DNA of 64,000 bases from Beijerinckia mobilis (GTDB lineage: Bacteria; Pseudomonadota; Alphaproteobacteria; Rhizobiales; Beijerinckiaceae): positions 1 to 64,000 of the forward strand of contig NZ_JQJH01000005.1 of the NCBI RefSeq assembly GCF_000745425.1, in the 5' to 3' direction. The position numbers were made by a program, and so were the translations under genes. Positions 8,762-18,967 of this stretch are shown here, in pieces (the first letter of the stretch is position 1; every line of letters begins with the position of its first letter). The notes under the pieces were generated by a model that worked only from the letters and a program-made list of their open reading frames with translations, was not told the origin of the DNA and did no database searches.

Positions 8762-10267
8762 TCAGAAGAAGAAGGTCGTACCGAGGACGAAAGCATCGCT
8801 GGTGTTGCTGCCGCCGAGCGCGTTGCGCGAGATCGTGTGGATGAATTCACCCTGGATATTGACCCAGTCGGTCAGCTTGTAGCGACCGAAGCCGATCCAG
8901 GACGAGTTCGAATGCACGAGCGTACCGGCGCCATAGCCTGGCTGGTAATCGATCCAGTTGGCGTCGAGATAGCTCGCGCCATAGCTGCCGCCGACAGTAA
9001 ACCGGCCGTCGAATGTATAGGCGGCCTGGGCATAGAAACCGGAGGAAATTCTTTTGTTGCCGTCCATGCTGACGCCGTCGAAATAAAGCGCCGTCGTGCC
9101 GAGGCCCGATCCATAATAGCCATAGCCGAGGATGCTAAGCGCGCCGATGTCGAATTTCATACCGCCGTCGACCGCATTCGACCGGACATTGGTTCCGGCG
9201 GCCATATAAATCGCATCGCCCGTTTCCACCCGGTGCTGTTGCGTCAGGCCATCGAGCCAGGCCGTCAGCTTGAAGTCCGGGGTCAGCTGACCGACATATT
9301 TGATGCGACCCTGGAAGCCCGGCTGATCATGCGCCGTCATGGTTCCGGAGAGGCCGGTATTGTTGAATTGCTGGTAGGGCGAGAAAGCACCGATCGAGAA
9401 GGTGAAGCCGTTGATCTCCGGCGAAATATAGGTGATCTGCGGAATCCAGTCGGCATAAACGTAACCGACGCCGATACGGCCAAGGGTCGTATTGTGCGGC
9501 GAGGCGGTTGCCAAAAGCGAACCCGAGCCGAGCAGGGTTTGGTCGAACAGAATGGCGTCGGCGCCGAACAGGCCGAGGTCGCGGCCGATCTTCACCGTAC
9601 CGAAATCAGGTGTTCCGATCGTGCCGAAAACCTGACGCAAATCGATGCCGGGCGTACCAAGACCGGCGGCGGTGCCGCCATTATTGGCGTTGAGAAGCCC
9701 AACATTGGCATTGGAGCCGCTGGTATAAAGACCCAAGGTGAAACCGAGATCCATGCCCATCTGGTTGGTCGCGAGACTTACGACCAGGGCGCTCGGCAAA
9801 AGGCCGGCCTGAATGGAACTTGCGTTGTTGACGTGGCTGCCGGATGCGGCGCCGGCCAAGCCGCCGGCAATGACGGCATCGCCGCGTGTCTTGAACCCGT
9901 TGGTGGCGAAGAAGCTCAAATCACCCGAAAGTTTGACATCGACCTGGCCGATACGAACGCCGATACCCTTGTCGAGCCGGGTGACATAGCGATCGTCGGG
10001 GACCACGACGACGCCTTCCTTGGTGACAATCTTGCGTCCAGGGACGACGTATTTCTCTTCCCTTTTTTGGACTTCCGCCGCGTGCCGCGCCTTCAGCTTG
10101 TGAAATTCACCCTTCGTCAGGATGCCTTTCGAGCGCAATTGATCGAGCAGTTCATCGGTCACATCCGCGAACGCGGGAGCGGTGCCCGACAGGATGGTCG
10201 CGACCAATGCGCCGAGGACGGCGGAACTTTTGCGTCGACGATGCGGTGAAGCAGAAACACGAAACAT
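8762..10267 (-). CDS. outer membrane porin
   Basis: A 501-residue protein with a Sec signal peptide (RRRK, then a hydrophobic stretch to APAFA, about 1-34), a short charged helical segment (about 35-75, KLKARHAAEVQKREEKY) and a long Gly/Asn-rich, amphipathic region typical of a 16-strand general porin. It ends in FVLGTTFFF, the C-terminal aromatic needed for BAM assembly. The size and the N-terminal helix match porins of Methylobacterium/Beijerinckia-type bacteria. Expression as a single gene is likely: a strong terminator follows the stop and 346 bp of non-coding sequence precede the start. Substrate preference cannot be read from the sequence. Confidence 0.88.
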   Translation of the reverse strand: MFRVSASPHRRRKSSAVLGALVATILSGTAPAFADVTDELLDQLRSKGILTKGEFHKLKARHAAEVQKREEKYVVPGRKIVTKEGVVVVPDDRYVTRLDKGIGVRIGQVDVKLSGDLSFFATNGFKTRGDAVIAGGLAGAASGSHVNNASSIQAGLLPSALVVSLATNQMGMDLGFTLGLYTSGSNANVGLLNANNGGTAAGLGTPGIDLRQVFGTIGTPDFGTVKIGRDLGLFGADAILFDQTLLGSGSLLATASPHNTTLGRIGVGYVYADWIPQITYISPEINGFTFSIGAFSPYQQFNNTGLSGTMTAHDQPGFQGRIKYVGQLTPDFKLTAWLDGLTQQHRVETGDAIYMAAGTNVRSNAVDGGMKFDIGALSILGYGYYGSGLGTTALYFDGVSMDGNKRISSGFYAQAAYTFDGRFTVGGSYGASYLDANWIDYQPGYGAGTLVHSNSSWIGFGRYKLTDWVNIQGEFIHTISRNALGGSNTSDAFVLGTTFFF

Positions 10268-10613
10268 TTGTTAGACCCCTCCCAGACCCGATTGGACCAA
10301 GGCCGGGAGTGTCACCGCCGGGCACATCTGGCGCCAATCGAGTTTATCGCCAGTATAGTCGGAAAGTTCTCATGTCTTGTCGAGGCATAAGAGGAAACTC
10401 ATTTTAGAAATGATCAATACGTGGTAAAATTAACACATCCCTTACCCAATATTGTTGGAACTATTGATTTTTGGTAATAGCTAACGTGTCAGTATCATTT
10501 CCCATGCCAATTCTGGCTTCCCAACGCAACGAGCCGGAGCGTGATTTCACGCTCCGGCTCGCCGGCGACTGCATGTTTCGATGAATGGATTGTGACGGAT
10601 CGATCGCAAACGC
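10268..10613. promoter_or_regulatory. porin upstream region
   Basis: The part next to the porin (10330-10500) is AT-rich and should hold its promoter. No gene was seen. The far end carries the esterase terminator listed separately. Confidence 0.4.
10530..10561 (-). terminator. hairpin terminator of the esterase gene
   Basis: CGAGCCGGAGCGTG and CACGCTCCGGCTCG form a 14-bp perfect stem with a four-base ATTT loop, 50 bp beyond the esterase stop. There is no strong T tract, so termination strength is uncertain. Confidence 0.7.
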
Positions 10614-11789
10614 TCAGAATTTCAGAACACCAGAGCCGCGCCCATTGATGGCAAGGATTCTCCCTGTGTTCACGGCCCGTTGACCTTCGTTCTGGTCGGC
10701 GCGTGGCGAGGTTATGGGTCTTCTGCCGAATGGCAGGGGGTCGAGGACGCCAACGCCGGCGCGAGGCCAGGCTGCCTGCTCTGTCCGCTCGCGCAGCGTC
10801 TCGGCACCGATGAGCCCGAAGAAGCGAGCGATATGCGATGTGGAGGAAATGCCGGCATCGAGAAGGAACGACCCGCTGACTTCGCGATTGTTTTCTCCAC
10901 GGACATCGAGTGGCACGCCATGCGCCATGCCCGCGAGTTCGTAATCTTCCACCATCACCGCGCCGGATGGCGAATGCCAGCCCCGATAGGCGTAGCCGTC
11001 GATATGGCCATGCCGCGGCATCTCATCGTCGAGACCGTGAAGATTCTGCCATTGCTTCAGCGTTTCCGCCGCATTGGAGAATTTGACCGTTCGGTCCGAC
11101 GTGCCGTGCCATATTGAAATCCTGGGCCACGGTCCATCATGGCTGGATGCGTTCCGGACGAGATCGCCCCAGCTTTGAGCCTCGCGCGAACTGCCTTCGA
11201 ACATGGCGCGCAGAGCCTCATGCATATTGGTCGCCGCGCCATAGGGAAGGCCGGCAATGACGGCTCCGGCGGAAAAGACCTCAGGATAGGCGGCCAGCAT
11301 GACATTGGTCATGGCGCCGCCCGCCGATAGCCCGTTGATGAAAATACGGGAACGGTCGATGTCATGCGCAAGCACGAGCCATTCGATCATCTGGCGGATC
11401 GACAGCGGTTCGCCCATGTTGCGCTGCATGTCCCCGGGATTGAACCAGCTGAAACAGCCTTTGGAATTATTCGCGCGCCGTTGCTCCGGGTAGAGAACGA
11501 TGAAGCCCTGTTCATCGGCGAGACGCGACCAGCCGGTGCCGTGATCATAATCTGCGGCGGTTTGCGAACAGCCGTGCAGGACGACGACCAAGGCCGGTGC
11601 GCGAGGCAGGTCTTCGGGCACATGAACGAACATGCGCAGATTGCCGGGGTTGCTGCCGAAATCCTCGATTTCACGCAGTGGTCCGTAAGGCGAGCTTTCA
11701 AGCTCGCGATGCGCGTCGAGGCTCCAGAGGTTTTCCCACTGGCGATGAAAATGTGACAAATCGAAAATGGTTTTTCCTAAGCCAACCAT
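10614..11789 (-). CDS. PHB depolymerase-family esterase
   Basis: A 391-residue alpha/beta hydrolase of the esterase_phd group. The oxyanion-hole motif LVVVLHGCSQTAADY is near 68-82, the nucleophile elbow is NGLSAGGAMTNVM (about 150-162), and an aspartate/histidine region follows around SIWHGTSDRTV and ELAGMAHGVPL. No signal peptide is seen, so it is probably intracellular and may act on polyhydroxybutyrate granules or short esters; the family also includes feruloyl and acetylxylan esterases. The start is well supported by AAGGAGA eight bases upstream. It is a single gene with a strong hairpin downstream. Confidence 0.87.
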   Translation of the reverse strand: MVGLGKTIFDLSHFHRQWENLWSLDAHRELESSPYGPLREIEDFGSNPGNLRMFVHVPEDLPRAPALVVVLHGCSQTAADYDHGTGWSRLADEQGFIVLYPEQRRANNSKGCFSWFNPGDMQRNMGEPLSIRQMIEWLVLAHDIDRSRIFINGLSAGGAMTNVMLAAYPEVFSAGAVIAGLPYGAATNMHEALRAMFEGSSREAQSWGDLVRNASSHDGPWPRISIWHGTSDRTVKFSNAAETLKQWQNLHGLDDEMPRHGHIDGYAYRGWHSPSGAVMVEDYELAGMAHGVPLDVRGENNREVSGSFLLDAGISSTSHIARFFGLIGAETLRERTEQAAWPRAGVGVLDPLPFGRRPITSPRADQNEGQRAVNTGRILAINGRGSGVLKF

Positions 11790-12705
11790 TCGTCTGTCTC
11801 CTTAACTGGGGCGACACGGCGGGAGCCATGAGCCGAAACCTTCCAAACTGGAACAAGCGCGACATGCGCGGACCGCGAGGCCCCCGCTCGTCACAAGTTG
11901 AAAATCCTCCCGATTGGATGCGCGCAGCGGCGCGGTCCATGATCCAGCAAACCTTGAAGTCCCCGGTTACAGGATGGGGACGAGCCTCAAGCCGATCGAT
12001 TCGAATTTCCGCAACATTCGCGCGGGCTGGATGGACGCTAGATGAACCCTCTGAAGGGGCCAATGTCTCTCGCGCGGTCAGTGTACGCCTTTCCGCGAGG
12101 AGGGACGGCAGATCGGAGGGTGTTTATAGCGCAAATCTCTGTCACGCTACATTCATATTTTTCGCAATGCGGTAACAAAATAGAGATCGGCACATTTGCA
12201 TTCCTGCCCTTGGAAAGCAAACAAACAGGTTCCTTCTCATACAAGGTGTAACATTGTTTCTGGTTTTTTGGCAATATTCGTTCCGTTAGCCCTTAAGACA
12301 GGGCTGTTTTATTCATCTCTTATTCATTCAATAAATTGATCTTAACTAAGAATTAAAGCTTTTACTGTATCATCAATCTTCGAAATTATTTTCGGAATAG
12401 CTGCTGGAAGATCTGATGGTATCGCGTTGACCGCCCTCGTCAAGCCGTGGGAATTGGTCATCATCCTCAATCTCCCGGGCTTTTTGTGCAATGCACAGAC
12501 ATTGCCACAGCGCGGTCGTTCCTGCGGTCTAACGTTCCTGCGGTCCAAGTGGCGCGTGGCCGTCAGGATCGGTCCGCGGCGCTTCCTTCCACACTCTCTC
12601 TTGACGTGCTCCGGCAAGCTCCGGCAAATCCCTGTGTCCGTGGGTGCTGATCCGAACAGACCGGCAGCATCGGCGCTCTATCGGTTCTCAATTGCAGGAA
12701 CTCCC
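11790..12705. other. long intergenic region upstream of argJ
   Basis: Over 900 bp without a convincing gene. AGCCCT-taagac-AGGGCT followed by GTTTT at 12288-12310 looks like a small plus-strand terminator with no gene before it. A ten-base direct repeat (GCTCCGGCAA twice) lies near 12609-12628. An open frame continues upstream of argJ but lacks codon character. Confidence 0.4.
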
Positions 12706-13947
12706 ATGGCCGCCGCCATTTCGCCGTTTGCTCCGAAGTCCTATCCCGACCTTCCACCCGTCGAGGGGGTGCGTTTCGCGACCGGGGCCGCCGGCATCCG
12801 TTACAAGGAGCGCACCGATGTCCTGCTTGCCCTGTTCGACAAGGGGACGCAGGTGGCCGGGGTGTTCACGCGTTCCAAATGTCCTTCCGCACCTGTCGAT
12901 TGGTGCAAGGCGCGGCTGAAATCGGGTAAGGCGCGGGCCTTGGTGGTCAATTCCGGCAATGCCAATGCCTTTACCGGCAAGCTTGGTGTCCAGGCCGTCA
13001 AACTGACCGCCGCGCTCGCGGCCGAGGCGGCAGGCGCACCGCAATCGGAAATCTTCCTCGCCTCGACAGGGGTGATCGGCGAGCCGCTCGACGCCACGAA
13101 ATTCGAGGGCATTCTCGGAAGGTTGAGGGACGAGGCCACGCCGGATGGCGCCTTTGCCGCGGCGCAGGCGATCATGACAACCGACACTTACCCGAAAGTC
13201 GCCACGGCCGAGACGGAGATCGGCGGCGTGCCGGTGACGATCACCGGGATCGCGAAAGGCGCCGGCATGATTGCGCCGGATATGGCGACGATGCTTTCCT
13301 TCGTCTTCACGGATGCGCCAATAGATGCGCCGGTTCTGCAATCCCTGTTATCGCGCGGCGTGCAGGCTTCCTTCAATGCCATCACCGTCGACAGCGACAC
13401 CTCGACATCGGACACATTGCTCCTGTTCGCCACCGGCGCTGCGGAAAAGCGCGGCGCGCCGCGCATCAAGGCCGCCGGTGATCGCAAGCTGGCGGCGTTC
13501 CGGACCGCGCTTGACGCGCTGCTGCTCGACCTCGCGCATCAGGTGGTGAAGGATGGTGAAGGGGCGCGCAAATTCGTCGAGATTCGGGTCGAGGGTGCGC
13601 AGAACAAGCGGGCTGCCGAAAGAATTGCCCGCTCGATCGCGGATTCGCCGCTGGTCAAGACGGCGATTGCCGGCGAGGACGCCAATTGGGGGCGGATCGT
13701 CATGGCAGTCGGAAAGGCGGGCGAAAAGGCAGATCGTGACAAACTCGCGATCTGGTTCGGCGATATTCGGGTTGCCCACAAGGGGATGCGGGATCCGTCC
13801 TATGACGAGGCGGCGGTCTCGCGCCTGATGCAGGAGAAGGAAATCCTCGTCAAGGTGGATATCGGGCTCGGCAAAGGCAGCGCGCGCCTTTGGACTTGCG
13901 ACCTCACCAAGGCCTATGTTGAAATCAATGGCGATTACCGCTCATGA
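12706..13947 (+). CDS. argJ: bifunctional glutamate N-acetyltransferase/amino-acid acetyltransferase ArgJ
   Basis: A 413-residue ArgJ. It moves the acetyl group from N-acetylornithine to glutamate in the cyclic arginine pathway and may also use acetyl-CoA. The autoprocessing site is clear: [14 protein letters not shown] with the new N-terminal nucleophile Thr195. Other family motifs include [11 protein letters not shown] near 80-90, TDTYPK and the C-terminal [11 protein letters not shown] region. The ATG at 12706 follows GCAGGA at six bases and gives the normal length. Its stop overlaps the mutT start by four bases, a pairing common in Rhizobiales. Confidence 0.96.
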   Translation: MAAAISPFAPKSYPDLPPVEGVRFATGAAGIRYKERTDVLLALFDKGTQVAGVFTRSKCPSAPVDWCKARLKSGKARALVVNSGNANAFTGKLGVQAVKLTAALAAEAAGAPQSEIFLASTGVIGEPLDATKFEGILGRLRDEATPDGAFAAAQAIMTTDTYPKVATAETEIGGVPVTITGIAKGAGMIAPDMATMLSFVFTDAPIDAPVLQSLLSRGVQASFNAITVDSDTSTSDTLLLFATGAAEKRGAPRIKAAGDRKLAAFRTALDALLLDLAHQVVKDGEGARKFVEIRVEGAQNKRAAERIARSIADSPLVKTAIAGEDANWGRIVMAVGKAGEKADRDKLAIWFGDIRVAHKGMRDPSYDEAAVSRLMQEKEILVKVDIGLGKGSARLWTCDLTKAYVEINGDYRS

Positions 13948-14354
13948 GTGCACGTCTCCTCCTCGTCGTGGCGGTCGCGCTCGTCGATCCGGATATGCGG
14001 GTGCTGATTGCGCAAAGGCCTGCGGGAAAAGCCCTGGCCGGATTGTGGGAATTTCCCGGCGGCAAGGTCGAGCCGGGGGAAAGGCCCGAGGCGGCGCTGA
14101 TCCGTGAATTGCGGGAGGAATTGGGAATCGAGGTGGCCGAGCCCTGTCTCGCCCCTCTTTCCTTTGCAAGTCATGCTTACGAAGATTTTCACCTTTTGAT
14201 GCCGCTTTACATTTGCCGGCGCTGGCAGGGTTTCGTCAGTTCCAGGGAAGGGCAGGCCCTGAAATGGGTCGCGCCGGCAGCATTGCGCGACTATCCCATG
14301 CCGCCGGCCGACAAGCCTTTGATCAGCGCCTTGCTCGATCTCCTGGCGGAGTAA
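13944..14354 (+). CDS. mutT: MutT/NUDIX 8-oxo-dGTP diphosphatase
   Basis: A 136-residue NUDIX hydrolase with the full Nudix box at about 39-61 ([20 protein letters not shown], then ELGI), preceded by [10 protein letters not shown] as in MutT. It cleans 8-oxo-dGTP from the nucleotide pool. The C-terminal [20 protein letters not shown] segment is typical of bacterial MutT. It is coupled to argJ through an ATGA overlap. No clear terminator follows. Confidence 0.94.
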   Translation: MSARLLLVVAVALVDPDMRVLIAQRPAGKALAGLWEFPGGKVEPGERPEAALIRELREELGIEVAEPCLAPLSFASHAYEDFHLLMPLYICRRWQGFVSSREGQALKWVAPAALRDYPMPPADKPLISALLDLLAE

Positions 14355-15161
14355 GGTGTATTGTCGCCCAAAGGAGGGCGCCGAGCGACCCCGCTCCCGC
14401 GGCGACGACAATCCGCGAAACGCCAGACAACGAACTTCATTGAACACCACAGGCATTGATCCTCGACGTCTTATAGGAGAATCGCGGCTTGGATCCTTTT
14501 CCGCCGTTTCGTGAGCTTCTCCAAAAAGGTCTGGCTCCTTGAAAACGTGCGGATTTTCCAAGCTCCTGCGGGGTCTCTCGTCATTATCGAGCCGTGGGAA
14601 AGCCGGGCCTCCACTGTGTCTTGAGGGCGAGAAGACGGCGCAAAATATTCCTGTATTTCCGCCGATGCGGAAGCGGCAAGCCTGCCGCAGATGGCCGATA
14701 ATCCAAAATACGTCTCAGGATCGTCGCGAAGCACAAGAACTCAGTCATGCGACCGCGTTTGATATAGGCGCAAATCGCCCGGTCCGCTTCCTGGCTGAGG
14801 ATGCTGTCGAATACGGAAGACGCGAGAAAGGCGAAAGTCAAAAGCGTGCCATCGTCAATCCTCAAGCCCTTACATCCAGAGCCGCAATAAACGAGTGCTT
14901 CCATAAGCGTCTCTGTTTACCTGCGGAAAGAGGCATCGGATGTCGTATAAAGGTTCGTTTGCGCTCTGGTGAAACTCCTTCATTGATTTGACGGAAGCAC
15001 TGATCCGTACCGGGCTCCAAATTTGCTGTATGTCTCCTTCTATGCACCTGCGTCGGGTTGCCACGAAATCAGACTGGTTTCCCCTCGACCTGAAATGATC
15101 AGCCCGGGACAAGTTTGGCTCTGTAGAACCACTTCTCGAATTGTTCGAGGAGAGAGATCTG
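14355..15161. other. intergenic region upstream of the flagellar block
   Basis: About 800 bp. Frames of about 106 residues on minus (14584-14904) and 150 on plus (14539-14991) have no recognisable motif and look spurious. The last 150 bp should contain the flgB promoter; I could not assign a flagellar sigma-28 or sigma-54 site with confidence. Confidence 0.4.
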
Positions 15162-15542
15162 ATGAGCGCCGTGACTGTACTCGATCTGATTTCACAACAG
15201 GCCCGCTGGTTGACGCTACGGCAGGCGACGGTTGCTCAGAATATCGCGCAAGCGAATACACCCGGCTTCAAATCCATTGATCTTCTGCCGTTCGAGCAAG
15301 TCTACAACGAGGCGGGTCTCAGGATGACGGCCACGTCGCCGAAACATCTGGAAGCGGATCGTAATGAAGCAGATTTGAATACCGCCCATTCGGAGTCTGG
15401 CTGGGAGACGACTTACTCCGGCAATTCCGTCAGCCTTGAACAGGAGATGATGAAGGCGGGTGAGATACATCGTGCTTATGCTTTGAATACAAATATAGCA
15501 CGTGCCTTTCAACAGATGCTTCTGGCCAGCGTAAAGGGATAA
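15162..15542 (+). CDS. flgB: flagellar basal-body rod protein FlgB
   Basis: A 126-residue proximal rod protein. The N-terminal rod motif reads [21 protein letters not shown] (about 20-40), and the C-terminal helix [24 protein letters not shown] is the second half of the D0 coiled coil. The ATG at 15162 follows GAGGAGAGA at five bases; an upstream TTG is in frame but unnecessary. It opens the flgB-flgC-fliE rod operon, with two-base spacing to flgC. Confidence 0.93.
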   Translation: MSAVTVLDLISQQARWLTLRQATVAQNIAQANTPGFKSIDLLPFEQVYNEAGLRMTATSPKHLEADRNEADLNTAHSESGWETTYSGNSVSLEQEMMKAGEIHRAYALNTNIARAFQQMLLASVKG

Positions 15543-15544
15543 AA

Positions 15545-15961
15545 ATGATTGATCCTCTTGATGCATCCATGAAGATTGCTGGCTCGGGCCTTGAGTCACA
15601 ATCGACCCGTTTGCGTATCATATCGGAAAATATGGCCAATGCGGAATCAACCGGTACCAAGGCCGGCGCCGATCCCTATCAGCGTAAGACGGTGACATTC
15701 GCGAGTGAGATGGATCGTGCATCAGGTCTCAATCTCGTGCAGGTCAAAAGCGTCGGCCGTGATCGTGCGCCCTTTGTGCGCGAGCATGATCCCGGCAATA
15801 TCGCGGCCGACGAGAACGGTTTCGTTAAACGACCCAATGTGAATGTTCTCATTGAAATGGCGGATATGCGCGAAGCAAACCGCACTTATGAGGCTAATTT
15901 GCAGGTCTTGAAACAAGCACGCGATCTTTCAACCATGACCATTGATCTTTTGAGGAGCTGA
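15545..15961 (+). CDS. flgC: flagellar basal-body rod protein FlgC
   Basis: A 138-residue FlgC. It has the N-terminal rod segment [17 protein letters not shown] (about 20-36), the family region [12 protein letters not shown] and the C-terminal [19 protein letters not shown] with MTIDLLRS at the end. It forms the proximal rod with FlgB and FlgF. It begins two bases after flgB and ends two bases before fliE, so the three are surely co-transcribed. Confidence 0.95.
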   Translation: MIDPLDASMKIAGSGLESQSTRLRIISENMANAESTGTKAGADPYQRKTVTFASEMDRASGLNLVQVKSVGRDRAPFVREHDPGNIAADENGFVKRPNVNVLIEMADMREANRTYEANLQVLKQARDLSTMTIDLLRS

Positions 15962-15963
15962 TC

Positions 15964-16326
15964 ATGTTGCCCGCTCTTTCCCTTGTTGGCCCTATTCTTG
16001 ACGGTATTTCGTCTTTTGCTGCTTCATCGCCGTCAGGGACTGAAGCAATCACCAAGACCGCCCGAATTACGAACGGCGGCACGCTGACCAAGAGCATAAC
16101 GGAGCCAGAGACTGATTTCGGAGCGGTTCTGTCGCAAATCGCCAATCAGACTGTCGATTCCCTCAAGACGGCAGAAGCCGCATCAATCTCTGGAATCCAG
16201 GGGAAGGCCTCGGTGCAGCAGGTCGTTGAAAGCGTAATGGATGCACAGCAATCATTGCAAACCGCCATGGCGGTCCGAGACAAGATTGTCTCGGCTTACC
16301 AAAGCATCAGTCAGATGGCCATTTAG
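15964..16326 (+). CDS. fliE: flagellar hook-basal body complex protein FliE
   Basis: A 120-residue protein linking MS ring and rod. The conserved C-terminal half reads VQQVVESVMDAQQSLQTAMAVRDKIVSAYQSISQM in family order (cited here by its ends, VQQVVESV and AYQSISQMAI). The N-terminal 50 residues are Ser/Thr-rich and variable. It is third in the flgB-flgC-fliE set. A 244-bp non-coding gap to flgG follows. Confidence 0.92.
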   Translation: MLPALSLVGPILDGISSFAASSPSGTEAITKTARITNGGTLTKSITEPETDFGAVLSQIANQTVDSLKTAEAASISGIQGKASVQQVVESVMDAQQSLQTAMAVRDKIVSAYQSISQMAI

Positions 16327-16570
16327 AACAGAATGGTCCAGTGTCATCCTAGTTGGTCGCACCACTGAAGTAAATCATTGGTTGTGATGGTCGCATAATA
16401 GTCTTCCATCACAGGTTTCTTTGTCCGGTAGGCGTGCTTGCTCTGTATGCTTAGTTCTGGACCAAGATGATAAGTCTCGAAAGCAATTTGCCGATAACGA
16501 TCTCGGTTTCATAAGTGACCTCGTTCGGGACATACCGGATCTGAGCAGGTTACGTTTCAGGACGGATTCC

Positions 16571-17359
16571 ATGAAAGCCTTATCGATCGCTGCCACAGGT
16601 ATGGCGGCTCAGGATTTGAATGTCCAGGTTATTGCCAATAATATTGCCAATATGAATACGACCGCGTTCAAACGTGCACGTGCCGAATTTACCGATCTCC
16701 TTTATCAGGCGGAACGTCTTCAGGGTGTGGCCAATCGTGGACAGACGAATATGATTCCGGAAGGCGTACAATTGGGCTTAGGCGTCCGTACGGCGGCCAT
16801 CCGAAATCTCCATGTGCAAGGCACACTCAGTAATACAGGCAATAAACTTGATCTGGCGCTGAATGGACGTGGCTGGTTTCAGGTTACGAGTCCGGAAGGG
16901 GAGACGCTCTACACGCGCGCGGGCGCCTTCAGTACCAATTCGACGGGACAATTGGTTACGACCGATGGTTATCTCATCAATCCGAACCTGACCATTCCCA
17001 CGGATGCCACCGATATTTCCATCAATCAATCCGGTGTCGTTTCGGTAACCCGAAGCGGACAGACAACGGCTCAGCAGATCGGTCAGATGACATTGACGAC
17101 CTTCGCGAATGAGGCCGGATTGACGCCGCTTGGCAGCAATCTCTACCGTCAGACGGAGGCCTCTGGAACCCCCGTTACCGGCACGCCCGGGGATCCGGGT
17201 TTTGCTACGATCAATCAGGGATATCTTGAGACGTCGAATGTCGATCCGGTCAAGGAAATAACGGATCTGATCTCAGCGCAGCGCGCTTATGAAATGAACT
17301 CGAAAGTCATCCAGGCAGCGGATGAAATGGCGACGACCATCTCGAAGAACATGGGGTAG
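16571..17359 (+). CDS. flgG: flagellar basal-body rod protein FlgG (distal rod)
   Basis: A 262-residue FlgG with the rod/hook N-terminus [20 protein letters not shown] and [18 protein letters not shown] (about 23-40). The central domain includes [13 protein letters not shown], and the C-terminus carries [18 protein letters not shown] and [15 protein letters not shown]. The distal rod lengths and key glycine patterns fit. The ATG at 16571 matches the family N-terminus; a longer in-frame extension to 16421 is rejected. It is followed after four bases by flgA. Confidence 0.96.
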   Translation: MKALSIAATGMAAQDLNVQVIANNIANMNTTAFKRARAEFTDLLYQAERLQGVANRGQTNMIPEGVQLGLGVRTAAIRNLHVQGTLSNTGNKLDLALNGRGWFQVTSPEGETLYTRAGAFSTNSTGQLVTTDGYLINPNLTIPTDATDISINQSGVVSVTRSGQTTAQQIGQMTLTTFANEAGLTPLGSNLYRQTEASGTPVTGTPGDPGFATINQGYLETSNVDPVKEITDLISAQRAYEMNSKVIQAADEMATTISKNMG

Positions 17360-17363
17360 GCAT

Positions 17364-17855
17364 ATGCTGCATAGACGAGGTGTTTCGCCGCTGACACTCA
17401 TTTCCTCCGCGTGGTTTGTGTTAGGTGGTGCGATATTATCCTCCTCCATCGGGGTGGCTGAAGGTCTCGTTCTTCCAGTTCCGACGGTAACAATTTATCC
17501 GGGCGATAAAATATTGGATAATTGGATCGGCGAGCGTGAATTTCCCGTTCACTCGACCTATGTGCGAGGGGATGTCGTTACCGATCGGGCGGTTCTAGTC
17601 GGTAAGACGTCTCGCCGTACGCTCCTTCCCGGGAAACCGATTCCTCCCGAAGTCCTCAGCCAACCGAAAGTCGTTGTGCACGGCGCAAAGGTTCGTATCA
17701 TCTTCGCCGAAAACGGCTTGATGATCACAGCCTTCGGTTCGGCCCTTCAGTCGGGAAGTATCGGCGACAGTGTATCTGTCCGGAATCTGGACAGCGGCTT
17801 GATTGTTTCAGGTATCATACAAACTGACGGCACGATCCGGGTGAGCGGCAGCTAA
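17364..17855 (+). CDS. flgA: flagellar P-ring assembly chaperone FlgA
   Basis: A 163-residue periplasmic protein with a long hydrophobic signal segment (about 8-35). It has the SAF/ChapFlgA domain motifs RGDVVTDRAVLVGKTSRRTLLPGKPI and GDSVSVRNLDSGLIVSGII (quoted in part: RTLLPGKPI, SVRNLDSGLIVSGII). It helps FlgI assemble into the P ring. It starts four bases after flgG and its TAA shares a base with the flgI ATG. It is shorter than enterobacterial FlgA, as usual in Rhizobiales. Confidence 0.92.
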   Translation: MLHRRGVSPLTLISSAWFVLGGAILSSSIGVAEGLVLPVPTVTIYPGDKILDNWIGEREFPVHSTYVRGDVVTDRAVLVGKTSRRTLLPGKPIPPEVLSQPKVVVHGAKVRIIFAENGLMITAFGSALQSGSIGDSVSVRNLDSGLIVSGIIQTDGTIRVSGS

Positions 17856-18967
17856 TGACCAAAATCCTTGTCTTCGTTCTCCTGTTTCTTTCGATCGTAA
17901 ATATGCCGATATCCGACGTGCTGGCGAGTGTCAGAATCAAGGATATCGCCTCCTTGCAAGGCGTCCGGGATAATCAGATCATGGGTTATGGCCTTGTCGT
18001 CGGATTGCAGGGGACCGGCGATACGATGCGGAATTCGGTCTTCACCGAGCAATCGGTTCAGTCGATGTTGGATCGATTAGGGGTTAATGTGCGTGGTATC
18101 AATTTACGGACGCGTAACGTTGCGGCCGTATTGGTCACAGCAGATCTGCCTCCTTTCGTTCAGCCGGGTTCTCGTATCGACGTCACTGTCTCTTCGCTTG
18201 GTGATGCCTCTTCGCTTCTTGGAGGAACTTTGATCCTGACATCTCTGGTCGGAGTCGATGGACAAACCTATGCCATAGCTCAGGGGCAGGTCGCGGTAAC
18301 GGGGTTTTCGGAGGCAGGGCCAGCGGCAAGTGTCGTCCAAAATGTGCCGACCGCCGGGCGTATCGCCAATGGTGCGCTGATAGAACGTGAAGTTCCAGGG
18401 CAGTTGCGTTCAATCGGGCCTCTGGTTCTGCAGTTACGTAACCCGGACTTCGGGACAGCGGTCCGTATAACGGATGCCATCAATGCTTTTGGCAGGCATC
18501 AATATGGACGTGAACTGGCGCATGAAATCGATCAAAGATCGGTTGGTCTGAACAAGCCGGGAAATATCAGTGTAGCGCGGTTTATAGCACAAATCGGCGA
18601 TCTTTCGATAGAGCCGGATACGCCAGCGCGTGTCGTGATCGACTCCCGAAGTGGAACAGTCGTCATCGGACAGGACGTGCAGATATCCACCGTAGCTGTG
18701 ACCCAAGGGAATCTAACGGTTAGAATTTCGAATACACCAATCATCTCCCAACCGGCACCATTTTCGCGCGGACAAACGGTTGTTGCTCCGGTAACAGAAA
18801 TCGAAGCCAATCAGGGGGGAGGACCGATATCAATCGTTCGCGGATCCAATCTTCGTAGCCTTGTGGCAGGGCTCAACCAGATCGGTGTCAAACCGGATGG
18901 AATTATCTCTATTCTACAAGCGATCAAATCAGCTGGCGCTTTACAGGCAGACCTCATCGTCCAATAA
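17855..18967 (+). CDS. flgI: flagellar P-ring protein FlgI
   Basis: A 370-residue FlgI with a signal peptide (about 1-24, ending near DVLA). Family motifs follow in order: RIKDIASLQGVRDNQIMGYG, VVGLQGTGD, NVAAVLVTADLPPF and GSRIDVTVSSLGDASSLLGG (cited as separate pieces). The C-terminus LNQIGVKPDGIISILQAIK is also canonical. It forms the peptidoglycan ring around the rod. It is coupled to flgA by a TAATG overlap. A 704-bp gap follows before motE. Confidence 0.97.
   Translation: MTKILVFVLLFLSIVNMPISDVLASVRIKDIASLQGVRDNQIMGYGLVVGLQGTGDTMRNSVFTEQSVQSMLDRLGVNVRGINLRTRNVAAVLVTADLPPFVQPGSRIDVTVSSLGDASSLLGGTLILTSLVGVDGQTYAIAQGQVAVTGFSEAGPAASVVQNVPTAGRIANGALIEREVPGQLRSIGPLVLQLRNPDFGTAVRITDAINAFGRHQYGRELAHEIDQRSVGLNKPGNISVARFIAQIGDLSIEPDTPARVVIDSRSGTVVIGQDVQISTVAVTQGNLTVRISNTPIISQPAPFSRGQTVVAPVTEIEANQGGGPISIVRGSNLRSLVAGLNQIGVKPDGIISILQAIKSAGALQADLIVQ

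Noticed and set aside
8750-10249. A 499-residue open frame on the plus strand
   Set aside because: It is antisense to the porin, which has a signal peptide and C-terminal aromatic residue; no family features appear in the plus-strand frame.
12427-12705. N-terminal extension of argJ
   Set aside because: The ATG at 12706 has a good ribosome binding site and yields the family's normal length; the extension resembles nothing.
14584-14904. A 106-residue minus-strand frame before flgB
   Set aside because: No recognisable domain, no supported start and no conserved context.
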